Of a stretch of 51,034 nucleotides of DNA, positions 1 to 8,035 are shown piece after piece. The translations under genes were made by a program, and so were the position numbers. The DNA is taken from positions 1 through 51,034 of the forward strand of contig NZ_JAGFUX010000011.1 of the NCBI RefSeq assembly GCF_017601095.1, in the 5' to 3' direction. This DNA comes from Streptococcus suis. GTDB lineage: Bacteria > Bacillota > Bacilli > Lactobacillales > Streptococcaceae. The notes beneath the pieces are model-generated. The model was not told the DNA's origin. It did not search any database and saw nothing but the letters and a program-made list of their open reading frames with translations. Positions within the stretch are counted from its first letter, which is position 1, and the number at the start of each line of letters is the position of its first letter.

Positions 1-190
1 GTTATGCGGTATTAGCTATCGTTTCCAATAGTTATCCCCCGCTATGAGGCAGGTTACCTACGCGTTACTCACCCGTTCGCGACTCATGATTAATGGTGGA
101 GCAAGCTCCGGTATCAATCATGCGTTCCACTTGCATGTATTAGGCACGCCGCCAGCGTTCGTCCTGAGCCAGGATCAAACTCTCATTAAA
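1..190 (-). rRNA. rrs: 16S ribosomal RNA, 5' end (partial)
   Basis: The reverse complement contains the universal 16S 5' region: AGAGTTTGATCCTGGCTCAG (complement of 164-183), then the GACGAACGCTGGCGGCGTGC block and a GGGTGAGTAACGCGTAGGTA stretch. The mature 5' end should lie near 188-190, and the rest of the gene is beyond the left edge. The V1/V2 sequence, including the GGGGGATAACTATTGGAAAC stretch, fits streptococci, and I infer the S. suis group from memory. Two promoters lie upstream at 350-468. The boundary is approximate because the 5' end is set by processing. Confidence 0.97.
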
Positions 191-349
191 AGTTTTGATT
201 CAAACTCAAGCTATTGCTAGCTTTCCGTTTTATTGTTTTTGTTTTGTCATTGATGATTTATCCTTAGATAAATCACCCTGCACGTTTGGTTCGTCTTCTT
301 TAATTTTCAAAGGTCTTGTTCGTTATCACTCTCTCGCGACAACTATCTT

Positions 350-378
350 AGTTTATCATTTCTTGCGAAGCTTGTCAA
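350..378 (-). promoter_or_regulatory. rRNA operon promoter P2
   Basis: On the minus strand there is TTGACA (complement of 373-378), a 17-nt spacer and TAAACT (350-355). It is the promoter nearest to the 16S gene, about 160 nt upstream of the mature end. Between it and 16S, a CCTTTGAAAATTAAA stretch near 299-316 resembles a boxA antitermination site, which is inference. Confidence 0.85.
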
Positions 379-439
379 CACTTTTTTGAAACTTTTTTTC
401 GTTTCTTTTCTATTAACGCCCTCAAGAGACAACTCACTT

Positions 440-468
440 ATTCTATCACCTGTGATTGTTGTTGTCAA
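440..468 (-). promoter_or_regulatory. rRNA operon promoter P1
   Basis: On the minus strand there is TTGACA (463-468), a 17-nt spacer and TAGAAT (440-445), with A/T-rich runs just upstream that could act as an UP element. Together with the second promoter 90 bp downstream this gives the tandem P1-P2 arrangement common for bacterial rRNA operons. Confidence 0.88.
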
Positions 469-493
469 GAGTTTTTTTAAACTTTTTTATCTT

Positions 494-533
494 AATCAAA
501 AGAACAACTCCAATTGGAGTTGTTCTTTTGATT
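494..533 (-). terminator. Perfect 40-bp palindrome terminating the opp operon
   Basis: Positions 494-533 are a perfect inverted repeat with two 20-nt arms meeting at 513/514. It begins within the oppC stop codon (532-534) on the minus strand. It would end opp transcription just before rRNA promoter P1. No long U tract follows on the minus strand; the 3' arm itself is T-rich. Confidence 0.75.
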
Positions 534-1434
534 ATCCAAGACGTTGTTTGGCATCTGCAGCTCTTTGGAAAGCTTGACCAATGTAGTTAATACACAACAT
601 CATGACAAGGATAAAGATTGCTGCCGGCAACCAAATCCAAGTTTTGTTTTCCAAGACATCTGCATTTCGTGCATTTGAAATCAAGGTCCCCAAACTTGGA
701 ACAGTGGACGGAAGACCGAAACCAAGATAAGTCAATGAGGTCTCAATACCGATGTTTCCAGCAAAGTTCAATGTTAAGTTTACAATTATCAACGAACTTA
801 GGTTTGGCAGAATCTCTCTAAACATAATCATGAAATCGCTCGTTCCAAGTGTTTTCGATGCACTTACATAATCTAACCGTGATTCAGATAGAGTCCTTGT
901 CCGGAACAAACGTGCCTTAAAGGTCCAGTAGAACACACTCATGATTGCCACGAAATGGAAGATTGTGTAGTTCTTAACAACTGTTACAAATACAATAATC
1001 ATCATCAAGGTTGGCAGAATCATGATAAAGTCAACGACACGCATCAAGAAACCATCCAAGCGGCCACCGTAATAACCGGAAACAACCCCTAAGGACACAC
1101 CAACAATACTTGTGATAATGGTAATAGAGAAACCGATAATGATAGAATTTCGAGCACCAATGATTAATTGACCAAAGATGTCTTTACCACCTTCATCCGT
1201 CCCTAAAATATGACCATCCACACCTGGTGGCAAGTATCGTCCCATCAGGTTTACTTTCATCACTTCTTCTTGATTCAAGAAAAACGCTCCGATGAAAACT
1301 GTTAACAAGACTGTTACCAGTATAATCAACGATCCCAAGGCAACCTTATCTTTTAAGAATTCTCTTGAAATGACACGGAATCCTCCTGGAGGAGTTGAAG
1401 CCGTGTTTGTTTGTTTGTTTGTATTTTTACTCAC
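532..1434 (-). CDS. oppC: Oligopeptide ABC transporter permease OppC
   Basis: A 300-aa inner-membrane permease of the dipeptide/oligopeptide (DppC/OppC) family and the last gene of the opp operon. There is an N-terminal cytoplasmic stretch, a first membrane segment near residues 33-53, an extracytoplasmic part containing GTDEGGKDIFGQLIIGAR, then the core permease segments. The family EAA loop, which contacts the ATPases, is seen around SASKTLGTSDFMIMFREILP. It starts 11 nt after the oppB stop. With OppB it forms the channel through which OppA-bound peptides pass. The size is close to the lactococcal OppC. The operon ends here at a long palindrome and abuts an rRNA operon. Confidence 0.93.
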   Translation of the reverse strand: MSKNTNKQTNTASTPPGGFRVISREFLKDKVALGSLIILVTVLLTVFIGAFFLNQEEVMKVNLMGRYLPPGVDGHILGTDEGGKDIFGQLIIGARNSIIIGFSITIITSIVGVSLGVVSGYYGGRLDGFLMRVVDFIMILPTLMMIIVFVTVVKNYTIFHFVAIMSVFYWTFKARLFRTRTLSESRLDYVSASKTLGTSDFMIMFREILPNLSSLIIVNLTLNFAGNIGIETSLTYLGFGLPSTVPSLGTLISNARNADVLENKTWIWLPAAIFILVMMLCINYIGQAFQRAADAKQRLG

Positions 1435-1445
1435 TTGACTCCTCC

Positions 1446-2402
1446 TTACTTCACACGGATCCGTGGGTCAACAATACTCATAATTATATCTGAGAGAAGC
1501 GTACCCAAGAGTGTTGCAAAACCAAAAATCAAAATCAAGGCCAAGATAACACTGTAATCACGACTAGAAAGTGATGTGATAAAGAGTTGTCCCATTCCTG
1601 GATAGGTATAAATTGATTCTACAAAGACTGCACCACTAATCAAACCTGTCAATTCATAGCCCAAGAATGAGGCGATCGGTAAGATAGAGTTACGGAAAAT
1701 ATGGCGGTTGTAAACCACTTTTCCTGGAACACCTTTTGCACGAGCAGTACGAACATAATCTTGACCCTTAGCATCAATCACTCCCGTACGAAGGTACTGA
1801 ATAGTACCGGTAGTTGACAAGATGGCCATGGTTAAGGCCGGAAGAATCATATGGTGCAAGCGGCTGAAAATCAGTGCAATGCCTTCAACACCAGATCCAA
1901 CGGAACCACGAGTTGGGAACCAACCCAAACCAAAACCAAACATCCAGAGCAAGAGTATGGCAAAGATGAAGATCGGTGTTGAGAAGGTCAAGAAGTTATA
2001 AATAACGATGATCCGATCAGCTAGAGAGTTTTGATAGCGTCCTGCAATCATACCCAACGGAAGGGCAATTGCATAGGTCATAACCATGGTTAACAGAGAC
2101 AACCAAATTGTGTTGTTCATCCGTTCCATGATAATGTTCAAAACAGGCTGCTTAAAGACAAAACTTTGACCGAAGTCCCCTTGCAAGAGATTACCAATCC
2201 AACGGAAGTATTGGATATGGATGGGATCATAGTAACCTGCTGCAATACGTTTTTGTTCGATAATAGCTGGGTCAATAGATGGGTCAATCATACCAGTGAA
2301 GGGATCCCCTGGCATCAACTTAGCAAAAGCAAAGGCGACAATACTAAGAATGATAATTTGAGGAATCATCAGCAGCAGACGACGTAAAATAGTTTTCCAC
2401 AT
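1446..2402 (-). CDS. oppB: Oligopeptide ABC transporter permease OppB
   Basis: A 318-aa permease of the DppB/OppB family with about six membrane segments. An N-terminal segment (roughly residues 9-29) is followed by the conserved MPGDPF motif. The EAA loop is recognisable in YVRTARAKGVPGKVVYNRHI. The C-terminal part has FVESIYTYPGMGQLF, typical of this family. It starts 2 nt after the oppF stop, so translation is probably coupled. At 318 aa it is much shorter than the AmiC permease of pneumococcal Ami systems (about 500 aa). That is one reason to call this a lactococcal-type Opp rather than Ami. Confidence 0.93.
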   Translation of the reverse strand: MWKTILRRLLLMIPQIIILSIVAFAFAKLMPGDPFTGMIDPSIDPAIIEQKRIAAGYYDPIHIQYFRWIGNLLQGDFGQSFVFKQPVLNIIMERMNNTIWLSLLTMVMTYAIALPLGMIAGRYQNSLADRIIVIYNFLTFSTPIFIFAILLLWMFGFGLGWFPTRGSVGSGVEGIALIFSRLHHMILPALTMAILSTTGTIQYLRTGVIDAKGQDYVRTARAKGVPGKVVYNRHIFRNSILPIASFLGYELTGLISGAVFVESIYTYPGMGQLFITSLSSRDYSVILALILIFGFATLLGTLLSDIIMSIVDPRIRVK

Positions 2403-2404
2403 AC

Positions 2405-3346
2405 TTAGTTACCTCCTTCCTTTGGCAAGGCTACGCTATGTGATGGCGAGATTGCCTGCAAATCAAAGACACGACCATTTTCGTCATAGTAGAACGCTTG
2501 TTTGTCCTGGTACTCTTTTTCCGCAGCCAAACGCTTCTCTTTGTTCTTCAACCGGTTAACAGGGTCAATTACTGGAATCGCAGATAGCAGACGCTTGGTA
2601 TAGATGTGCTGTGGATTGGTATAGATATCTTTCTTGTTCCCGCTTTCCACAAAACGACCACGGTACATAATGAACAACTCATCACACATGTGTTGAACAA
2701 CACCAAGGTCATGCGAAATAAAGAGGTAGCTCAACTTGTATTCTTCCTGAATGCGTTTCATGTAGTTCAACACTTGCGCCTGAACGGATAAGTCTAAGGC
2801 AGAAACTGGTTCGTCAGCGATGATTAAACGTGGGTTACTTGCAAGTGCACGAGCAACTCCGATACGTTGACGCTGACCACCTGAGAATTCATGCGGATAC
2901 TTAATCAAAGCTTCTTCATTCAAACCAATAATGTCGAGCAGTTCAAGCACACGCTTCTTCTCCTCATCCGGAGACATGCGATCAAAGTTGCGGATCGGCT
3001 CAGCAATAATGTCCAAAATACGCTTTTTAGGATTAAAACTTGACAATGAATCTTGGAAGATCATTTGTACATCACGGTTAAAGTTTCCTTTTTTGTTGCG
3101 TGATTTGTTAGTCACATTTTGACCTTCGTAAAAGATTTGACCTGATGTGGCACGTTCCAAACCAATGATAGCTTTACCAATGGTTGATTTTCCAGAACCT
3201 GATTCACCAACAAGACCATAAGTTTTACCTTCTTCAAATTCAATATTGACACCATCAACAGCATAAACATGGTCTGTGACACGGTTAAAGAAGCCACTAC
3301 GAATTGGGTAATGAACTTTTAAATCTTTAACTTCAATAAATCCCAT
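2405..3346 (-). CDS. oppF: Oligopeptide ABC transporter ATP-binding protein OppF
   Basis: A 313-aa cytoplasmic ATPase that energises peptide import together with OppD. It shows Walker A GESGSGKST (about residues 47-55), the signature FSGGQRQR, Walker B LIIADEP and the switch-His region FISHDLGVV. A C-terminal oligopeptide-transporter extension (YTKRLLSAIPVIDP) separates it from generic ABC ATPases. Start ATG at 3346 has a strong GAGGAGG upstream and lies 2 nt after oppD. Confidence 0.94.
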   Translation of the reverse strand: MGFIEVKDLKVHYPIRSGFFNRVTDHVYAVDGVNIEFEEGKTYGLVGESGSGKSTIGKAIIGLERATSGQIFYEGQNVTNKSRNKKGNFNRDVQMIFQDSLSSFNPKKRILDIIAEPIRNFDRMSPDEEKKRVLELLDIIGLNEEALIKYPHEFSGGQRQRIGVARALASNPRLIIADEPVSALDLSVQAQVLNYMKRIQEEYKLSYLFISHDLGVVQHMCDELFIMYRGRFVESGNKKDIYTNPQHIYTKRLLSAIPVIDPVNRLKNKEKRLAAEKEYQDKQAFYYDENGRVFDLQAISPSHSVALPKEGGN

Positions 3347-3348
3347 TC

Positions 3349-4347
3349 TTAAGCCTCCTCTTCAAAGTAGAATGTCTCGTGACAGGTACAACGTACGAAA
3401 TGGTTTGGTGCAACCTCGTGCATGCTTGGATTGTCTTCATGAGCGGATGCTTCAATCCAAGGAATACGTGGGGCAAAGCGGCAACCATTCCGAATCATCT
3501 TGGTAATAGGTGGAACAATTCCTTCAATAACGTGAAGGTCACCACCTTCCCCTTCAGATTGTGGGTTTGATTTCAATAATGAACGTGTGTAGGGATGTTT
3601 TGGATTGGTAAAGAGCTCCTCAACAGGTGCAACCTCTACAAATTGTCCACCATACATAACTGCCACACGATCAGCTGTTTCTGCCACGACCCCAAGGTCA
3701 TGCGTGATCAGGATAATTCCAGAGTTGGTTTCTGCTTGAATATCGTTCAAGAGGTCCAAAATCTGCGCTTGAATGGTTACGTCCAAGGCCGTTGTTGGTT
3801 CATCAGCGATGATAATCGGTGGTTTACATGAGAGGGCGATGGCGATGATGATCCGCTGACGCATACCACCTGACAATTCATGTGGGTATTGCTTGAAGGT
3901 ACGTTTTGGATTTGGGATACCTACTTGTGCCAGCAATTCCAAAACACGTTCTGTACGCTCACCAGCTGTCAAGTTTGTATGATAGACCAAAGCTTCATCA
4001 ATTTGTGCACCAATGGTCATCAAGGGATTAAGAGACGCCAATGGATCTTGGAAAATCATGCCAATATCATTTCCGCGGATGGTGTTGTATTTTTCTTCTG
4101 TCAATCCAACCAATTCTTTGTTATCATATTGGATACTACCATCAATTTTTGTATTTAAGGGATTGTGCAAGCCCATAATGGTCGTTGCCAAGGTTGATTT
4201 ACCACACCCAGATTCACCTACGATGGCCAAAATTTCATTTTTTTGCAATTCCATCGATACGCCGTCGACAGCATCAAAAAACTCGTCGCCAATACGGAAT
4301 CCGACGTGCAAATCTTTAATTTCTAAAAGCGGTTTTTCCTTACTCAC
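3349..4347 (-). CDS. oppD: Oligopeptide ABC transporter ATP-binding protein OppD
   Basis: A 332-aa ATPase partner of OppF. It has Walker A GESGCGKST (about residues 44-52), signature LSGGMRQR, Walker B IIIADEPT and H-loop LITHDLGVV. The C-terminal oppD/F extension contains the cysteines of GCRFAPR and VRCTCHE, resembling the cluster-type cysteines of this family. The start codon is GTG with AAAGGAGG upstream. A 254-bp gap separates it from oppA and contains the oppA terminator, so oppDFBC is expressed by read-through or from a weak promoter in 4360-4550 that I could not fix. Confidence 0.93.
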   Translation of the reverse strand: MSKEKPLLEIKDLHVGFRIGDEFFDAVDGVSMELQKNEILAIVGESGCGKSTLATTIMGLHNPLNTKIDGSIQYDNKELVGLTEEKYNTIRGNDIGMIFQDPLASLNPLMTIGAQIDEALVYHTNLTAGERTERVLELLAQVGIPNPKRTFKQYPHELSGGMRQRIIIAIALSCKPPIIIADEPTTALDVTIQAQILDLLNDIQAETNSGIILITHDLGVVAETADRVAVMYGGQFVEVAPVEELFTNPKHPYTRSLLKSNPQSEGEGGDLHVIEGIVPPITKMIRNGCRFAPRIPWIEASAHEDNPSMHEVAPNHFVRCTCHETFYFEEEA

Positions 4348-4553
4348 GCTTTTCCTCCTTTTATCGTCAGCTAGTACGCAAAACGCCCTGCTCAGGATTC
4401 AAATTTCTATTCTTATTAAAATAGAATATTGCTATTAGTCTATCACAATTCTTAGGTTTGCGCTAGCTATTTTAATAAAAACAAACCGTTTGAATACCAG
4501 GTTTTTTTGACCAACTGTTCAATCTTTGTCTAGCATTACCCAACACCAACTCG

Positions 4554-4580
4554 AAAAAAGCCAACTCTCGTTGGCTTTTT
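4554..4580 (-). terminator. Intrinsic terminator after oppA (within the opp operon)
   Basis: On the minus strand AAAAAGCCAAC, loop GAGA and GTTGGCTTTTTT form a stem of 11 bp ending in a T run, about 20 nt after the oppA stop. It would let the binding protein be made in excess over the membrane and ATPase parts, a common arrangement for binding-protein transporters. Confidence 0.88.
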
Positions 4581-4601
4581 CTCAGAGTTAGTGGCAAAAT
4601 A

Positions 4602-6392
4602 TTATTCTGCAACGACACCTTTATCAGCAACTAATTCAATTTGCTCCCATCCTGCTTTTGAAGCTGATCCGTAGAGACGGTCATAGTATTTCACACGCTT
4701 GTTAACCGCAGTCAATACTTCTGATTCAAATGTAGGAATAACAAACGCTTGCTCGAAAGCATATGTCTGCCATGCTTTATAGTTTTTAAGGTTAGTCGCC
4801 TCATCAAATGATGCTTCTGAAGAGATTGCTTCCAATAATTTAGTGTTTTCATCTGATACGAAGTGGCTGAAGTTGAACATTGCATCTGCACCATACAAAC
4901 CAGTTGGGTTTGGATCGTAACCAGTTGACCATCCACCAGCGTATACATCGATGTTTTGGTCGCTAGCTTGAAGCATATCGTAGAATGAGTTCGACTCAAT
5001 TGTACGACCTGTGTACAATTCTACATTCAAGCCAACTTCTTTCCACCAAGCAAGGTATTGTTGTACCAAGGTTTCGTTTGCTTCTGTACGTTTACGAGCA
5101 GCAAATGTAATCTTGAATTCTTTACCATCTTTGCCTTCACGGATTCCGTCACCATCTACGTCTTTATAACCAGCTTCATCAAGCAATTGATTTGCTTTTT
5201 CTGGATCGTAAGTGTAGCCTGCCAATTCTGAATCATGGATATCACCGAAGAATGAGATGATCAATGACTTCGCTGGTTTGTAAAGACCATTGTAAAGACT
5301 CTCACCTGCAGTCTTCGTGTCTAGAGCGTAACCCATAGCTTGACGCAATTTCACATCGTTCATCTTGGCATTTTCGTTCATAACGTTTGTTTCAGCTTCA
5401 GTATCGTATTTACCAAGGTTGAAACCGATGTACTCGTAGTTAGAACCAATAGCACCTGTCAAGGTGATGTTTGAGAAGTCTTTGTAAGTATCCAATTGAT
5501 CATTTGGCATCTCAGCGATATCGTAGTTACCGGCTTTCATTTCGGATACGATTGTATCTGGAGAAACGATATCCATCTTCACAGTGTCAACTTTTGGTTG
5601 ACCTTTGTAGTAGTTAGGGTTTGCTGCAAAGGTTACGGACTCACCACTTACCATTTCTTTGATCGTGAATGGACCCATACCTACGTGCTTAGCTGTACGA
5701 GAGTACTCGCTCTTTTCCCAATCTGCAACTGGAATATCTTTATAGATGTGTTCAGGTGCAATGTGAGCTGGCACAGCGCCACCTGCATACATCATAGAAG
5801 GCGTCATTTTCTTCATTGTCAAGACAACAGTGTAGTCATCAACTTTTTTGATACCAGAGATGTCAGTTGCAGTACCTTCACGATACTCATCCATACCAAC
5901 GATGTTTGTATATGTATCATCAAAACGTACACCAGTATAGCCTTTGTCTGCTAATGCCTTGATAGTGAAGATGTAGTCATCGATAGTGAAGGCTTCGCCA
6001 TCTGACCACTTGTAGTCTTTACCAGTCAAGGTTACCGTTACAGTTTTGTTCTCAGTGTCAAATTCTGGTTTTGCAAGACCTGAATCGTCCAATTTACGGT
6101 TTCCATCATAGCCGAAGATCGGTACATCAACCATGCCACCGAAAGTAGAGTCTACATTGTTATCCGTCAACTCATCAATCAACAAACCAGTAGATGGAGA
6201 TGCAGCAACAATCGCATAGTTCAACTGACCGCCTTTGATAGCTGTACCTTCGTTAGATACTTCAGTAGGGAACGTTGTATTTTGAGCAGCAGTGCTAGAA
6301 CCTGAACTTGAGCTTGAGCCACATGCCGCAAGGACTGAAGCTGATAAAATTGAGACACCAGCTAAGGCAAGAAGTTTACTTGACTTTTTCAT
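4602..6392 (-). CDS. oppA: Oligopeptide-binding lipoprotein OppA
   Basis: A 596-aa extracellular lipoprotein of the SBP_bac_5 family that captures peptides for OppBCDF. A lipoprotein signal peptide ends at a LAAC lipobox with Cys24, followed by a Ser/Gly-rich linker. Family features include KWSDGEAFTIDDYIFTIKAL and GMGPFTIKEMVSGESVTFAA, and the NPNYYKGQPK segment. Length fits the lactococcal OppA (about 600 aa). ATG 6392 is preceded by AGAGGTG. The operon order A-D-F-B-C differs from pneumococcal amiACDEF and from the D-F-B-C-A order I recall for Lactococcus. Substrate range cannot be told from sequence; a peptide-pheromone role is possible. Confidence 0.93.
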   Translation of the reverse strand: MKKSSKLLALAGVSILSASVLAACGSSSSSGSSTAAQNTTFPTEVSNEGTAIKGGQLNYAIVAASPSTGLLIDELTDNNVDSTFGGMVDVPIFGYDGNRKLDDSGLAKPEFDTENKTVTVTLTGKDYKWSDGEAFTIDDYIFTIKALADKGYTGVRFDDTYTNIVGMDEYREGTATDISGIKKVDDYTVVLTMKKMTPSMMYAGGAVPAHIAPEHIYKDIPVADWEKSEYSRTAKHVGMGPFTIKEMVSGESVTFAANPNYYKGQPKVDTVKMDIVSPDTIVSEMKAGNYDIAEMPNDQLDTYKDFSNITLTGAIGSNYEYIGFNLGKYDTEAETNVMNENAKMNDVKLRQAMGYALDTKTAGESLYNGLYKPAKSLIISFFGDIHDSELAGYTYDPEKANQLLDEAGYKDVDGDGIREGKDGKEFKITFAARKRTEANETLVQQYLAWWKEVGLNVELYTGRTIESNSFYDMLQASDQNIDVYAGGWSTGYDPNPTGLYGADAMFNFSHFVSDENTKLLEAISSEASFDEATNLKNYKAWQTYAFEQAFVIPTFESEVLTAVNKRVKYYDRLYGSASKAGWEQIELVADKGVVAE

Positions 6393-6449
6393 AAAACACC
6401 TCTTTTTTCATTTTCATTTTTAACAGTATATTAACTGTTTGTAAAGATT

Positions 6450-6478
6450 ATTCTACCATAAAGTTTTCTTAAAGAAAA
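6450..6478 (-). promoter_or_regulatory. oppA promoter with extended -10
   Basis: On the minus strand TGGTAGAAT (complement of 6450-6458) forms an extended -10, with a weak -35 (TTTTCT, 6473-6478) 17 nt upstream. Between it and the oppA RBS, an inverted repeat with 6-bp arms AACAGT/ACTGTT (6423-6440) lies in the leader. Confidence 0.6.
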
Positions 6479-6481
6479 CCC

Positions 6482-6496
6482 TTTTGTCAGAAAATT
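6482..6496. promoter_or_regulatory. Candidate CodY box upstream of oppA
   Basis: The minus strand reads AATTTTCTGACAAAA, which matches 12 of 15 positions of the CodY consensus AATTTTCWGAAAATT. It sits immediately upstream of the oppA -35. CodY represses peptide transport genes in lactococci and streptococci when branched-chain amino acids are plentiful, so the position and gene fit. Binding itself is inference. Confidence 0.55.
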
Positions 6497-6657
6497 TTGT
6501 AAAAACTCTCATTTTCAAATCCTTCCCATTATTTCCAATGATTTTTCGCTGTTTTGTCAGTTTTTTTCATTTTATTTTTTCAAATTATCTATCAAGCAAT
6601 GTCAGAAATTGAGTATATCCTTAAAATTATTCTATTTATATTTTCCAGTCCCTTTTA

Positions 6658-6666
6658 TGGTATAAT
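6658..6666 (+). promoter_or_regulatory. dacA extended -10 promoter (leaderless transcript)
   Basis: TGGTATAAT is an extended -10 element ending only 6 nt before the dacA ATG at 6673. The expected transcription start would fall on, or within a base of, the A of the ATG. No Shine-Dalgarno sequence lies between. No good -35 is visible, as expected for an extended -10. Confidence 0.7.
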
Positions 6667-6672
6667 GTCGGT

Positions 6673-7920
6673 ATGATTAAATTTTTACGCCATCTCATGT
6701 ATATCTGTCTTTTTTTTGTTGCTGTCCTACCTTCTGCAGTTTATGCTGAAGAATACCAAGTTGCTGCTGATCACGCCCTTGCTTTTGAGGTTTCAACAGG
6801 AAAAATCCTCTATTCTAAAGATCCTGACACCAAAACAAAGGTTGCTTCTGTTAGCAAACTGCTGTCTATTTATTTGTTTTATCAGGCTATTGAAAATGGG
6901 ACTTTGTCCATGGATACCCAAGTGACCATCTCAGACTATCCATACTCACTAACAGTTGATAGTGCCGTCAGCAATGTTAATTTAGACGCGCGTCAGTATA
7001 GTGTTCAGGATCTCTTGCATGCTGTGATTATTTCCTCAGCCAACAGCGCTACTATTGCCCTAGCCGAGGCCATTGCTGGAAGCGAACCAGCCTTTGTGGA
7101 CTTAATGAAGGCACAGCTTAATGAGTGGGGATTTAACGATTATACCTTAGTCAATGCAACTGGTCTGAGCAACTCGTTTCTAGGTGATAACATTTATCCA
7201 GGTTCTAGCACAGATGATGAAAATATGTTATCTGCGACAACCGTTGCCTATATCGCTCGACGCTTGCTTTTGGACTATCCCCAAGTTTTAGATATTAGTT
7301 CACGAGCAAGCTACCTCTTTGGTGGATATTACTATGCTTCAACCAATGCCATGCTTGAAGGAGGGACCTATGCTCGTGCTGGTGTAGATGGACTAAAAAC
7401 CGGTATGTCAGATACAGCTGGAGCAAGTTTCGTTGCCACTACTAAGGAAAATGATATGCGCATTGTCACCGTACTGCTAAACGCAACAGATGGTGTCGAG
7501 AATCCTGATAATCGTTTTGTCGCAAGCAATGACCTAATGAACTATGTGTTTCAGTACTTTACTTTAAAAACACTTGTAGCTCAAGGCCAGGCTTATCAGT
7601 CTAGTTCTGTTGCTATTTTTAATGGACAGAAAGACCGCATCGGAGCAATCGCAGCTTCCAATCTACACTATGTCCTACGCCTCAAAAATACCGAACCGGT
7701 GACTGCTTCTTTCACACCTTCTGCTTCTGTCCTTGATGCTCCGCTTGAAAAAGGCAGCGCTGTCGGCCAATTACAACTGACAGATACTGACTTCATTGGC
7801 AACGGCTATATTGGTGAGCAGCCCTCCATCACTATGGTAGCAAAATCAACCGCTGAAGAAGCCAACTGGCCCATTTCCTGGTGGAACCATTTTGTCCGCT
7901 ATGTAAACGAAAATTTGTAA
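6673..7920 (+). CDS. dacA: D-alanyl-D-alanine carboxypeptidase (PBP3, DacA)
   Basis: A 415-aa low-molecular-weight penicillin-binding protein (peptidase S11) that trims the terminal D-Ala from peptidoglycan pentapeptides. It has a signal peptide (residues 1-25, cleavage after VYA). The catalytic SxxK is SVSK with Ser59 and Lys62, followed by an SAN-type motif in SSANSATIAL and the KTG triad in DGLKTGMSD. A C-terminal PBP5-type beta domain follows, and the final stretch (WNHFVRYVNENL) is a likely amphipathic membrane anchor. It is transcribed alone, away from oppA, and has its own terminator. The mRNA seems to be leaderless. An alternative start at Met9 (6697) has no better ribosome site. Confidence 0.94.
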   Translation: MIKFLRHLMYICLFFVAVLPSAVYAEEYQVAADHALAFEVSTGKILYSKDPDTKTKVASVSKLLSIYLFYQAIENGTLSMDTQVTISDYPYSLTVDSAVSNVNLDARQYSVQDLLHAVIISSANSATIALAEAIAGSEPAFVDLMKAQLNEWGFNDYTLVNATGLSNSFLGDNIYPGSSTDDENMLSATTVAYIARRLLLDYPQVLDISSRASYLFGGYYYASTNAMLEGGTYARAGVDGLKTGMSDTAGASFVATTKENDMRIVTVLLNATDGVENPDNRFVASNDLMNYVFQYFTLKTLVAQGQAYQSSSVAIFNGQKDRIGAIAASNLHYVLRLKNTEPVTASFTPSASVLDAPLEKGSAVGQLQLTDTDFIGNGYIGEQPSITMVAKSTAEEANWPISWWNHFVRYVNENL

Positions 7921-7941
7921 ATTAGCTTTTTATATAGAAGA

Positions 7942-7979
7942 AAAAGAACACAGATTCCTTCATACCTCTGTGTTCTTTT
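7942..7979 (+). terminator. dacA terminator
   Basis: Arms AAAAGAACACAGA (7942-7954) and TCTGTGTTCTTTT (7967-7979) form a 13-bp stem with a 12-nt loop, 21 nt after the dacA stop. The A and T ends on both sides make it usable in either direction. Confidence 0.88.
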
Positions 7980-8035
7980 ATATTGGATTGCTTTAGAGTA
8001 ATTTGATAGGAATGCCTGGGGAACTTCTTTCTATT

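Noticed and set aside
1..531. tRNA or small RNA gene in the rRNA upstream region
   Set aside because: Only tandem promoters, a boxA-like stretch and leader sequence are visible; no cloverleaf could be folded.
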